Origin: Psettodes erumei
Lineage: Eukaryota; Chordata; Actinopteri; Pleuronectiformes; Psettodidae
DNA length: 64,000 bases
NCBI GenBank assembly: GCA_016785225.1
Contig: JAFBJZ010000899.1
Span: forward strand, 543,501 to 607,500
Reading direction: 5' to 3'
The notes beneath the pieces were generated by a model. It worked only from the letters and a program-made list of their open reading frames with translations. It did not search any database and was not told where the DNA came from. The position numbers and the translations under genes were made by a program. This document shows positions 11,401 to 21,800 of this stretch, in pieces. Numbering within the stretch: position 1 is the stretch's first letter; every line of letters starts with the position of its first letter.

Positions 11401-12299
11401 CCACAGTGGTGGGTTTACTCAGAAAACCTCAGAGCGGCGGTACAAAGTAAAATGAAAAGTGTGAAGGTAATGCTAATGAGGCACTAATTATCCACCTGAG
11501 TCACTCCAACTAAAAGCTCCACATATTTTTTATGGTGTGTAGTTTTTTTTTTCTAATTATTGATTTTTTTAAACTGAATTTTTACCTGTTTTGAATGTTT
11601 AAAACAAACACTGTTAAATTTCCAAAATAGATTAAAAAGCTAAATTAATCTTAAGTGGACAAAACACATCCTGTCCACATTTGCTTTTCTTCTTTTTTCT
11701 TTTTCTCACAACTTTATGCAATATTACATTATATATATAAAAAAAGACTGAGTGTGAGGACCTTTGGACTTTGTAACAGAATGAGTCTCTAGATGGCGTC
11801 TGGGGGAATTTACATTCCCAGTCGCGATGTTTGGGCGTTTTGATTGGTAGGTGGGAGAGGGCCTGCTGCAAATCGATTGGTGCCTGCAAGGGTGGGCATG
11901 GTTCAAGCTGCACTGAGCCTCCCAGAGTCGAGTGTGTGTCTTCTGGGCAAAATCTGTGGATTAAGGGAGGCCTGAACTTGAAACAGGAAAGGACAGAGCA
12001 GTCAATAACACACTGATTAATGATAATGGCATGCAAGCCAGGGGGATAATCTTTCTAAGCTCTTTTTATCTAAGGACCGATTGACTGAATACATGGAGGA
12101 CAGAAAGAAAATGCACCAATCCCCAAGCAAACCAGTGGCTTTCAAAACAGGATAAATGTTTGTTTACGTCTTCAGTTTTTGTGAGTGTGATTAGAAATGC
12201 ATCTGCTGTCATAGCAGGCCAAAGTAAATTGGCTTATTGAGGACTTTCAGATGGAATATTTTTATACATACAATAGAAAAGTTGCATTACTTTTTCTTT

Positions 12300-12800
12300 T
12301 TGCTGTCGTACCCTGTTGAAATTGTCTGGATGTGAATAAATGCATTGACACTGCACTGCTTCAGGTTGGCATTTATTTTGATCACCTCCAGTATTTCCCG
12401 CCACCAAATGTTCTTAATATTCCACAATCGCATCATCTATCTGCACGTCCATCAGTGCAATTTTCTGTCACCTTGCTATAAAATATGATCATAAAAGCCT
12501 CGCTTATTATAATAACAAATTTCCCTGCACCCGTTTTATCCCTGGCTATCAAATACTTATTGACAGGGATGAAATGGAAATGTTGCCTTATCCTGGCCTC
12601 TTCCCATCAATCCGGCCCATATGAGACTTGGACGCTCGACTCAGAAATTTAAGAGGCGCTGATCCTCGTGCTCGGGCCTCATCCACTTGCCTATGGATTT
12701 GCCACAACTGCAGGCTAATTTATGCAGCCTCATGAACACAATTATTCCCTTTGTCCACAGTTGTGAAGAAGCACAGGGACGCTGACAGTCTCAAGACGGA
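12300..12800. promoter_or_regulatory. Candidate long conserved non-coding block
   Basis: About 500 bases have balanced composition and no simple repeats or mobile-element hallmarks. Motifs include TTTATTTTGATCACC, CTTATTATAATAAC, TATCAAATACTTATTGACAG and GCTAATTTATGCAG. The 'unique, mixed AT/GC, motif-dense' texture is what ultraconserved vertebrate elements usually show. A CCACAG splice-acceptor-like site at 12755-12760 has no matching donor, so I prefer regulatory to exonic. Conservation cannot be measured here. Confidence 0.38.
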
Positions 12801-15800
12801 TCAGATGCCGCTTTTAGTGTTTATCTGAGGAGCTTGTCATCAGTGTGTGGATTGTGAGATGGATGTTCTGCTCTCGCCTTAGTGGGAAAGGCCTGCTGCG
12901 CTCTGTGAACTTTGGGCCCGGTGGGAGGTGCCACCTTCCATCCTTTCATCTCTTATCACACCATTTCTTCCTCTTCCATCCTCTTGTTTGCCGCGTCTCT
13001 GATCTTTGCTGAGAACTGAAATACTTAGCCGCCCCCATACTAACCCCGCGCCTCCCTAAACCTCTGTTTCATCTCCGTGCCATTCTCTCTTCCACTGCCA
13101 ACCCGCCGTCCCTCTCCGTCGCACATTCAAGGGCCGAGCGCCGGCTCTCCTGGCCCCGCGCTTCCCGTTCGATTGGCCCAATAGTTTATTCACTTCACCC
13201 AGACACAAAAGACATCACGCTGACTGATCAGCGGGCCGGAGCCAGGGCACGTCTGATCAATGAGGCATTGGGCAGAGAGGAGGTGGGAGGGAGGATGGAT
13301 GAAGGGGGGCGAAGGAGGAGAAGGTGGGAGGGAGGGCCGGACAGGTAGGCTGACAGACACACAATCAGCGGGCTAATCGATGGCAACTTTTGCTGAGCTC
13401 AGATAAGAGGGTGCAGCTCGTTCAGGACGCACAACCAGATCCTCGCTGACAGGAGCTTTTGTTTCCCATGCTCATGAGCTTTATGGTGCCTGGGATGACA
13501 GCGCTACGACACCCCCACCACCACCACCACAAAAAACAAAAGGAACAAGACGTGAAACAGAAAGATAGGATCTGATTCATTTGTATATTCAAGCACAGGC
13601 TCTTCAAACCCTGAATTCCCTGGAACAGGTGATGAAAATCTGCTGCGATGAATGCCTCCTCCATAAAGAAATGTGTGTGTATATGAGTTTGTGTCCGGGG
13701 GGCATCGATTGGGCTCCATTCCTGCCTTTGTTTGTTTTTCCATCACAATAATAGCGCAGACACAATTGATTAGATACATATTGGGAAAACAATGGAGACA
13801 CCAGGATGTTTGTTGTTGTCTTATTTTACCACTTTCAAATGCAAATCCACCTGCTTACAGTTTTTCGAGGAGCAAAGTTTATCATTTCAGTAGTATACAC
13901 AAAACTGAAACTGATGATTGAACATACAACAGAAATGTTGTATGTGTAATGTGAAAGGGGTTGTTGGTAGTAAGCGCACAGATACTCGGCTCTGTGGCCC
14001 ATTTTAGCACCTTTGAGCTCATTGCTTCAGTTTTTCTGGCTGGCAAATTTACCGTTCCAGTTCGGTCTCTCGGCTCTCATTAGCCCAGTCACAGCAGGCG
14101 GCTCTTTTTAGTAAAAACTCTGATAAACCCGCTGCACAACGCTTGGCCAGCACCAAGCAGCTGACAGACAAAGTCAGCAACCAGCTTGTGAAAACCCTGA
14201 GGTCTTTTGGGCTCAGAAGAGAGAAAGAATATGGCAAATGAAAGAGAGACTTTTTTCCAGAGCAAAGAGAAAGCGCAGAGAGAGATCAGAGCCACAGCTC
14301 ATTCCCTGTGCTCGCTGTCCTCATGGCGTGACAGGGTCTTCTTTTTGTTTTGTTTTTTTATCAGCGGGGCTTGAACCTTCCCCCTCTCTCTTGCCCTGTC
14401 ACTTAAAGGGTGAAGACACACGAGCAGCGCTGAGAGCTGATGGATGAATTGTGTTTGACTGTGAGGACATCACCGAGCCACGAGTGAGATGGTTTCTCAG
14501 GAGCAAATCAGGGACGTGCCAGCACGTGGCATGGGATGTTTTCTCTTGCTGTCTATAGAAGTGGGTCGTTGTATCCGCATGCAAGGAACGGCGTGCGAGC
14601 AGCGCCTTTATGTAGAACCCATCCTCACAGGCCTCGTCATCCATTACCAAACAAGATCGAAATTGTCGCCTTCAAAATTAAATGTCCTCTAATGCATGTT
14701 TCATTTTCCTATGAAAAGAACTGGTCGTTTGCCCATCTGTCAGGACAGGTAGGAATGGACGAAACGCTCACCGGAGCCAGGTTCGACTCTTCGCCGTCCC
14801 AGCATACCTGGACGGCTTCCCAGGCAAGCGTTGCTTGTCTGTCTCTGCTGCGTGGTGAAAGCTCGACAGAAGTTGGACAGAAAGTGGCTTCAAGCCCAGT
14901 CGGTGAGAGGCGCGGCGCGTCAAGAGGCTTGCGAGCTGATCGATAGCGAGCTAATTGGAAAATAGCGGCAGGAAATGTGATAATGTGGCTGCTCGCTCCG
15001 GTCTTACTCTCGCTGCACCCCTCCACCTGCCTTCCCCTTCCCTTCCTGCTCTCGGGGGTCAGGTCTGGGTCCTTCAATCTAGCGGTGCTCTAATAAGCCT
15101 GGAGCCTCCGGTCGCCCCAAATGAACATCACAGCTGCGCTATCGGGGGAGCGCGTAGATTCACGAGCGCATGCGTTCACACGCACGTCAATGAGATGAGA
15201 GCTCAGCAAGAGAAGCTGGCGAGACCGCGCTCCACGCGTCGGCGCCCGCCGTTTGACGGATCGAGCGGCAACCACCAACATTGCGTGCAGAAAGGTGGTG
15301 ATTGCACATGGGCAGGAAAGCAATCAGGCTGGCAGAGAGATAATCACAAAGAGACAGGCGGGAAAACAGGCACGCCAAAAATGTTTTTAGAAGAAGAGAA
15401 GCCAGGGAAGGGTTGCAGAGCCCTGAGAAAATGATGCGGGAAGACGGGAAGTTAGACACAACTTTAAATGGATCATGACTGGGATCATTCCAACTCAAGT
15501 TGAAACAGTTCACACTGAACACAGAAGCAGTTGCATTCAATATAGATATCGAGGTGAAAATGCATGTTTGATTTTCAGGCTTTTCTTGAAGAGGCACTGA
15601 CTCCACCTATGAACCTGCAGAAGAAAGAGGATTTTCTGGGGAGGTTTGAGATCAGTCGGAGGAGATGAAAGGCAAAGATTTGCCCTGCACCAGCCACCAC
15701 AAAAAGTCACGAAACAGCAAAATTGAATTGAAAGTCTCGGCGACTGTGGTGCGATCCCTTCACTAACTATAGAGGAAGTTAACACAACAGCCGGGCTGTA

Positions 15801-16330
15801 GCTTGGATGGATGCCTGGAGTTATACCTCGCACCTATGGCATCTTGAAATGATGGCTTGGACTCTTTTCCTCGAGGATCAACACAGTCAAGATGGTTTGC
15901 GATTGATTGATGCGGGAAATGTGTGTCAAAAGTTCAACCTTGACAGCTCAGTATGAATTTACTTCAATTTCACATGGTGGCGATTCTGTTGAAATGCTGT
16001 TGGCTTGGCTGGATGTGGCAGAATGGAGTTGGGCGCAGGATGAAACCGAGGGACTCGGGAAAACAGACGAGGGGTCTGGAGGCAGTCTGGGAGGGAGGGG
16101 GAGAAAAGCGAGAGGGTCTCTTGTCCCATTTCAGACTCAGGGGATCTTCACATGTCACCAGGATGCGTTGTACTGCCAGACGTGACTGACAGTGATGGGC
16201 ACTGTGGGCCTGGGATCCAGCGCCTTCCACTCCCCCCAATTCCCCCCAGCCAGGCCTCTCTATCCTTGTGACAAGACGAGGAGACGTCATATCAGCTCAA
16301 GTGCGACAGTCATTGTCTTACTCTCCCTCG
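12801..16330. other. Non-coding sequence, GC-richer patches
   Basis: GC-rich or CpG-containing patches lie at 13020-13180 and 15190-15270. A GGAGG-rich purine tract lies at 13275-13340. Several frames of 120-160 codons overlap one another on opposite strands around 14.5-15.6 kb. They lack paired splice sites and look like chance in GC-rich DNA. No gene is recognised. Confidence 0.45.
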
Positions 16331-16378
16331 TTCACTTACTCACTCTTTCACTCAGTCACTCACTCACTCACTCACACT
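16331..16378 (+). repeat. (CTCA)n tetranucleotide repeat
   Basis: Irregular CTCA/CACT units become regular near 16352-16374. A pyrimidine-rich stretch follows to about 16530. Confidence 0.85.
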
Positions 16379-17952
16379 CCAGTCTCATTGCAGGGTTTTT
16401 TATGAACCTTTCTCCTTCCTTTTTGCTTAATTTCTTTCTCTTTTCCCCCCTCATTTTCTCCTCAGCACCTCTCCTTCATCTCATCCTTTTATCCCCCTTT
16501 CTTTCTTCCCTTCTCTCTGTGCTTTTTCTTCGCTTTTGGGAATGGCTGTTACGGAGTGGCTGCCTGCCTGACATTCTGGATTATGGTCCGTCTCTTTGAT
16601 AAGCCACAATATGTCCACACTGAAGGCTTTGTTTCGAGACATGCTTCAGAGAAGCACAGGGCATCTCGTGGAGCTGTCTACACCTTGAACCTCAGCTTTA
16701 TTTCTGGGTCATGACAGCTCTTGATGTTCCCAGATCGCTCCTTTTTGTAAGGTGTGTCTGTAAAAGCAAGGCGCAGGGGTTTTGTTTGGGGATCGGAGGT
16801 TCTTCGGTTGATGCAAAGGAGACGAACCTTGTTTGCATCCAGGAAGAGACCCTGCACATTATCCTGCAAGAGCCTACATCAGTACAGGTGCTGCACAGGA
16901 GAGGGGAGAGTATGAAAGGGCTTAACTCAGACACCGTGTGAACCATTGTTTAGCACACTGCAGTTTGCTGATGTGCTTCCAAGGTGGCACAAAGAGGGTC
17001 AGCGTGCTTGAAAAGAGCTTGCTTGTATGATGTGTTGTCTGACCACAACGTCCAAGCTGCCAAGATGGGCCAAAAAGCCTGTTGTCAGCGCCGTGCTCTG
17101 GCTGCATCACACTCCTCCCTCAGAGACACGGTGTTTTGTGGTTCTGAGGGCCAGGGATGTGCTAACAGGGCAGAAGACAAAAGCCTTCCACACGGGAAAG
17201 TGGAGAGAGAAGCCAGCCGTCATAGCGAGGGGGAGGATGTGAGATGGTAAATATATGCTGAAAAGTGACAGAAAGAGTTGTGTAAAGAATCCAAGCTCTC
17301 ACAATGGCTGCTTTCTCGCCTCCACACAGCTTGCTGGCCTGGAGAGGGTGCGATTGCCGGATTGTCGGTTTTGGAAAGTTGCCGAAAACGTCAGACGTAG
17401 GAAAGGTTTGGAGGGCGGGGGTTTGAGAAGGTATTCGACCGTATGACAAGCAGCTCTAGTGGCACTTTAAGTAGTCTTGGTGGCAAAGTGGGGATAAGGG
17501 CTCGCAATCTGGGGCAAAGGCAGATGTGTATGGGGGGGAAAATCGCTTGTTAAAATCCACCTTACTTTATCACTTTAGCACGCCCGGCCAATTCTTCTGT
17601 ATTTTCAGATGCAGCCGCACAATTTCGGAAAGGGATTTCAGGCGCTGTCAGACGATCTGACAAGCACTTCATTTGTGGTATTCTGAGGCTTTTCAACAGA
17701 GGAGCCCAGCAGACTGAACTGGTGGGAAAAAAGGAGGCAGCAGAGGGGATTACAATTACAACGAGCACCTACCTCCACTGTAAACTCACTGAGCCGATGC
17801 GGCGGAGCAGCACCTTTAGTTTCCTCCCTCTGAAACCTCAGCATGGCACACAATACCGCACAACCTGGTGTGTCGTCGTGGTGTTGTTTTTAAATGGTTT
17901 TGTAGCACAGAAAAGCAACGAATCAGAGAAGCTGGGAACACATCACCAAATG
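16379..17952. other. Unique non-coding sequence
   Basis: A pyrimidine-rich part (16379-16530) gives way to mixed unique sequence. A POU-like TTTGCATCC lies near 16833. No splice-bounded exon or RNA gene is recognised. Confidence 0.45.
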
Positions 17953-18030
17953 ATGTATTGTTGATTGATTTTTCTGCCAGTCATTAAAAAGATTAATCAA
18001 CTAATCATCCCAGTGCTAAATGTAGCTCTA
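17953..18030 (-). mobile_element. Fragment of CGATTAATC-rich teleost repeat (minus strand)
   Basis: Read on the minus strand this begins TAGCACTGGGATGATTAG and continues through TTGATTAATC to GGCAGAAAAATCAATC. It follows the start of a dispersed fish repeat whose pattern is 'tagctctggaacaattagtcgattaatc...gacagaaaattaatc'. It is one of five fragments of this family in the window. The match is from memory of the family, not a database search. Confidence 0.5.
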
Positions 18031-18311
18031 AAACATTTTAAGCTCTCTAAGTATTATCTCTTAGACCCTGTTACTATGTTTTTCGATTACCCAGCATACA
18101 ACTTGCTCGGTCCTTGACAGTTTCCCGGCGGTGAGTGCTGCACGGAGCTCTGCATTTCCTCTTTTAATCACAGCGGAGCTGTTATCAAGCGGGCTGCACC
18201 CTAAAAGCAGTCGCCCCTCTTCTTCTTTGACTATCTCGGCTTCAGCAACATCCATTTATTTTGCCGTGAAGACAAGCCAATCTTGTTTTGTGTGTGTGTT
18301 CTCTTCCTCAG
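18031..18311. other. Unique non-coding sequence before a candidate exon
   Basis: Nothing is recognised apart from a pyrimidine-rich approach (18284-18311) to the candidate splice acceptor described next. Confidence 0.4.
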
Positions 18312-18387
18312 ACGCTGCCTGGCTCACCTGTATCTGCGGCTCCATCAGCCTCCTGATGAAACCCATACTGGCCCTTCTGCTGATAAG
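18312..18387 (+). other. Candidate internal exon, 76 nt, unidentified
   Basis: A T/C-rich tract ending TCTTCCTCAG is followed by 76 bases and then AAG|GTAAGC, a near-consensus donor. Two of the three frames are open across it. One reads RCLAHLYLRLHQPPDE and onward; another reads AAWLTCICGSISLLMKP. I recognise neither as part of a known protein family. Flanking exons are not visible in the window. It could be a coding exon, a non-coding RNA exon or a chance pair of splice-like sites. Confidence 0.18.
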
Positions 18388-18458
18388 GTAAGCTCAGCGA
18401 CCAGATATATCCGTCATTCACCCACTTAACGCACACGCAAGTGCACACGCGTTTACCT

Positions 18459-18500
18459 GTGTGTGTGTGTGTGTGTGAGTGAGTGAGTGAGTGAGTGTGA
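18459..18500 (+). repeat. (GT)n-(GAGT)n compound microsatellite
   Basis: About nine GT units change into six GAGT units, and a 13-base G run follows shortly at 18517-18529. Confidence 0.95.
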
Positions 18501-18516
18501 GTTGGCGGATTTGTGC

Positions 18517-18529
18517 GGGGGGGGGGGGG
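18517..18529 (+). repeat. Poly-G run
   Basis: Thirteen consecutive G residues. Homopolymer G this long is prone to replication slippage and to assembly error. Confidence 0.95.
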
Positions 18530-18906
18530 TTATACTATAACAAGATTAGGATTAGAAATGTGAATGAAATCACACCCTCCGCTGCCACCCAAGTAATCAA
18601 ACGGCCTCAAACAAAAGAGCAGTTCATTTAGTGCCACTAATTCCTGCTTGGTGGCTTCACAGCGTTGCAGTTTCATTATTCTATTAACCCCCCCACGCCT
18701 CTTCCCCCAACTACACACGCACACACAAATGCACAAAAGCTCATAAATTGTGTTGTGGGACTGCTGCCAAAGCGGAGCCTGGGTTCAGCTGGGTAGTTAA
18801 TCATCTCCTATAGCATGTAATTCGTGTAAACAATGTTTGTTTGCGCACCAAGAGAGCGCAGCCCCCCACCCCCCAGGCTCTAGTTAACTGTGATGTGAAG
18901 GCTTAC

Positions 18907-19037
18907 CTGGGAATAGTAGTTCATGCGCGGGAAGGCCAAAGGTCGCAAGGTGTTCATAATTGACTCGCTGTGCCAAGCAGGAGCGGAAGCATGGAAAATA
19001 GCTTGGCGGCGTGGAATCTGTTGTCATGGCAGTTCTC
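18907..19037 (-). other. Candidate exon, 131 nt, minus strand, unidentified
   Basis: On the minus strand a C-rich tract (CTCTCCACCCCGCCCCCCAG) ends at 19038 and looks like a textbook acceptor. The other end reads TTCCCAG|GTAAGCC, a full-consensus donor. One frame is open throughout (starts RTAMTTDSTPPSYFPC). In a second frame an ATG near the donor would give MNTLRPLAFPRMNYYSQ running exactly to the splice. I recognise neither peptide. It could be a first coding exon, an RNA exon or chance. Confidence 0.2.
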
Positions 19038-19179
19038 CTGGGGGGCGGGGTGGAGAGCGCGAGTACAAACGCAGAGATTAATTACGCTCAGGAGAGAGTT
19101 GATGCCTGTGTGGGCAGGTGTATATGCAGTGTGTGGCTCATTTATGCATGTGTTGTTGCATTAACTAGCATGGGACCGT

Positions 19180-19600
19180 CTGACTGTGCAAAGCATTGGA
19201 CCTTTTGACCACGGCTAACCTGCCTCGTCCCAACATCCGCCATGTTAAACTCGCCGAGACCTTCTGAATGATGTAATTCCTCCCGCGCTCCTCGGTCGGT
19301 TTCCACGGTCACCATGTACACAAGGTCATTTAGCTTCTGATCAATAGCTTGTATTGAGCCTGCACTCCCCACACCACCCCCTGTTTCTGAAATGGCCGTT
19401 AAATCGATGGGAACAAATGAAATTAAGCTCCTGGGCGGCTCGGAGGAGCAAATGATCTTCCTGTGATTAATAACATACTGTAAACGCATCTGTGCTGGCC
19501 ATATCGCATCACAGAGTATTTCTTCGCCTGGGCCTGTTTCCTCAGGGTAAGGCTGGGAGAGAAAAGCTGCGGTAACAGCGTTCATGTGGGGAAGCACCGC
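19180..19600. promoter_or_regulatory. Candidate conserved non-coding block
   Basis: This is repeat-free, mixed-composition sequence with CTTCTGATCAATAGCTTG, GGCCGTTAAATCGATGG and GTGATTAATAACATAC. A 156-codon minus-strand frame spans it but has no splice sites and no recognisable domain. An open frame can persist by chance here. I favour a regulatory element; a real small gene is less likely. Confidence 0.3.
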
Positions 19601-20439
19601 CTGGTAGAACACTCAAACAAGAACAAATGGTTTTGTTTGTGCAGATGTAAGTACGTTACTTTTACAGACTATGATTATGAAGTTTGCTGAGCCTGTCATG
19701 TCAGAAGACAGGATTCACACACCTTGAAGATTTAAGGGCCAAATGTGTTGAAAGTTTAATGTCCTGTGAGTGTTTTTATCAAATTTTATCACTGGATTTT
19801 AAAAATAAATTATGCTCCCAAATTGACTGGCCAAGGGTCTGAGAGAAGAATTGACAGAAAGTCAATGAAGCTCTCCACCAGTCCCACGAAGGAGGATGAG
19901 AGAGATGAGGACATGAGAACACAATGTTTCCTACATTTTGCTGAACAAGATTAGTAAGTGTTGGAATATTCAATCATGTTGCAGATGGCTATGAAAAACA
20001 AAATGCAGTTATCAGGCTCACAGGCATGCTTAATGAAATACCCCAAGATAAAGCTGGCACCTTAGGATGTCACTCGTCCATACTGGTGTAACGTCTCATA
20101 CCAGAGCTCCGAGGTTCGTCTCAGGACTGCGACCCGTGACGTCCTGTCCTCCACGGCCCAGCTCGCTCTGGATGTGTGAAAATCTTACATTGTGACCGTA
20201 CAACGAAGCCCTTCCCCACTCCACCCCTGGCCTTTTTCTAACAAGTGTTTGTTAAATTTGTTAAACAAAGAATCAGAGTATGTTCTCAGGTGTGGCAACA
20301 AACCTAGAAGTTCTATCCTGCTAAGAAGAAGAAAGAGGCATTGCTGGAACTTGCAACAAATCCCATGTAAAGATGAAAACCACCCGTGCGTTAGTCCATC
20401 TCTCCGCACGTCACTCAGCCCAGATTAAACAGTGCGTTC

Positions 20440-20880
20440 ATTTTCATCTGAGGATTAGTGCACATTTGATGCTCTTGGAGGAAGCGCGGCAGGGCCGCAT
20501 ATGTGGGATTAAATAAACTACAGCGCCTGTGTAATAAAGGAACATGTCACCCAGTGCAGCGCTGTGGCTCATTGATGTGGTGTTAATACTTTCTGGACAA
20601 CAATGGAGCTCAGCGGAACAAGCTATATCAGGCTTTGGCTCGCGCCTACAGTACTGGGGAGCGGGATCAATTCGTTATTGGGTTCGGTCTATTTATGGGA
20701 TTTGCAGACAGCAAGGAAAATATAAAGTATCTCCAGCCTCGTTATTTAACTTCAGCGTGTAACTCTGTTTCTGCTGATAATACTTTCATTATTCCTACTA
20801 GTTATTCCTTCACACATTTTTCTGGTCCGCTGACAGCTGTGTCCTCAGCAGTTGGCGTGCAACGATAATGCATCCGTGAT
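20440..20880. promoter_or_regulatory. Candidate enhancer block with SOX motif
   Basis: A strong SOX-type site, ACAACAATGG, lies at 20597-20606. Nearby are GGGATTAAATAAAC (about 20507), GGTGTTAATAC (20579) and TCATTATTCCTAC. The 440 bases contain no simple repeats. Frames of 70-77 codons overlap without splice support. The texture matches conserved non-coding elements, but no alignment is available. Confidence 0.35.
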
Positions 20881-20978
20881 GCCGAGGCGTGCTCGTGCCA
20901 GCCACGTGAATCCCCTGCCAAGGCTGAATCAGGCAGAGGCGAGTCAAGCTACGTTGTGCCGCTTTTTAGGAAATTTGC

Positions 20979-20995
20979 CTGGGGAGGGGGGGGAT
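20979..20995 (+). repeat. G-rich run
   Basis: GGGGAGGGGGGGG in otherwise mixed sequence. There are too few G tracts for a confident quadruplex. Confidence 0.7.
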
Positions 20996-21469
20996 TTTTG
21001 TGTTTGAATTCCTCCTTTGTGCCATGCTGCAGTGCTTAGTGCACAACGACCGGACGACTCATTAGTCGCCCTGCCTTCTTTGGGAGTGTTTGTCTGGAAA
21101 GTCCATTTATATTCCTACAACAAGGCAGGTTTTGAAGTTTGAAAAAACAAATACAGGGAGAGCAACAAGGCAACAGTATAATATCTAATATGAGGACATC
21201 CACTTTTTCAAAGCACACAGTAGAAAATGTAGCTGAGGTGAAGAAACGCACAGTGGAAGAGTTGAGGCATGCTGGGTAAGGCGAGGCGCCTTCTTACTGA
21301 TGCAGCCTTTACGTGAACCTGAAAACTTCACCGCCCGATCAGTAAAACTTAATTTCTCCCTCTCTGTCCTTCATTTTCTTTTTCAAAACGCCGTCATCAT
21401 TATCACTTCATTAAATCAGAATAGCCGCTTTCATTTATTTTCACAAGCGATTGATTCTGCCACCAGCTG

Positions 21470-21800
21470 CCAACAGAAATGGGCCGCGGCGCTCCCGTGT
21501 CCACGCCGTGCGTCGCCGGCTCTGCCTCTTCGCTCAGACGTCCTCCAGAACCCCCCTCGTCCTGCGGCTGCACAGATGGGTTGTGCTCTTTTATTCATAA
21601 GGGCTACACTAACTTTGATCTGGCCGTGCATGTGCAGCATGTGTCAGATTGAGACGGAGCGAGCGAGCGGGTGGGAGGGAAAGAGCACGGAGGTGGAGGC
21701 GGAGTGGGAGGTTGTCCTGCTGGTCAGACACCCTAACCGCTCCCCTGGCCTCTTCTTCTCTGCTCCGCGGTCCCAGCGACCCCGGTGAGCTTTCTATTAT
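21470..21800. other. CpG-rich patch with a donor-like site
   Basis: CpG dinucleotides are unusually dense, with about eleven in 21483-21545. The patch ends at CGACCCCG|GTGAGC (donor-like, 21777-21792). It lies in the 3' half of a 162-codon plus-strand frame (21300-21788) that I do not recognise. CpG patches mark promoters or first exons of coding or long non-coding transcripts. No TATA box or known start is visible, so this is a weak candidate. Confidence 0.22.

Noticed and set aside
14770..14800. GGTTCGACTC resembling a tRNA T-arm/B box
   Set aside because: No matching A box or cloverleaf stems upstream at tRNA distance.
14955..15606. Plus frame of 159 codons and overlapping minus frame of 139 codons
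   Set aside because: Opposite-strand overlap in GC-rich DNA, no recognisable domain, no paired splice sites.
19142..19612. 156-codon minus-strand frame as a gene
   Set aside because: No domain recognised, no splice sites bounding it; better explained as chance or as a non-coding block.
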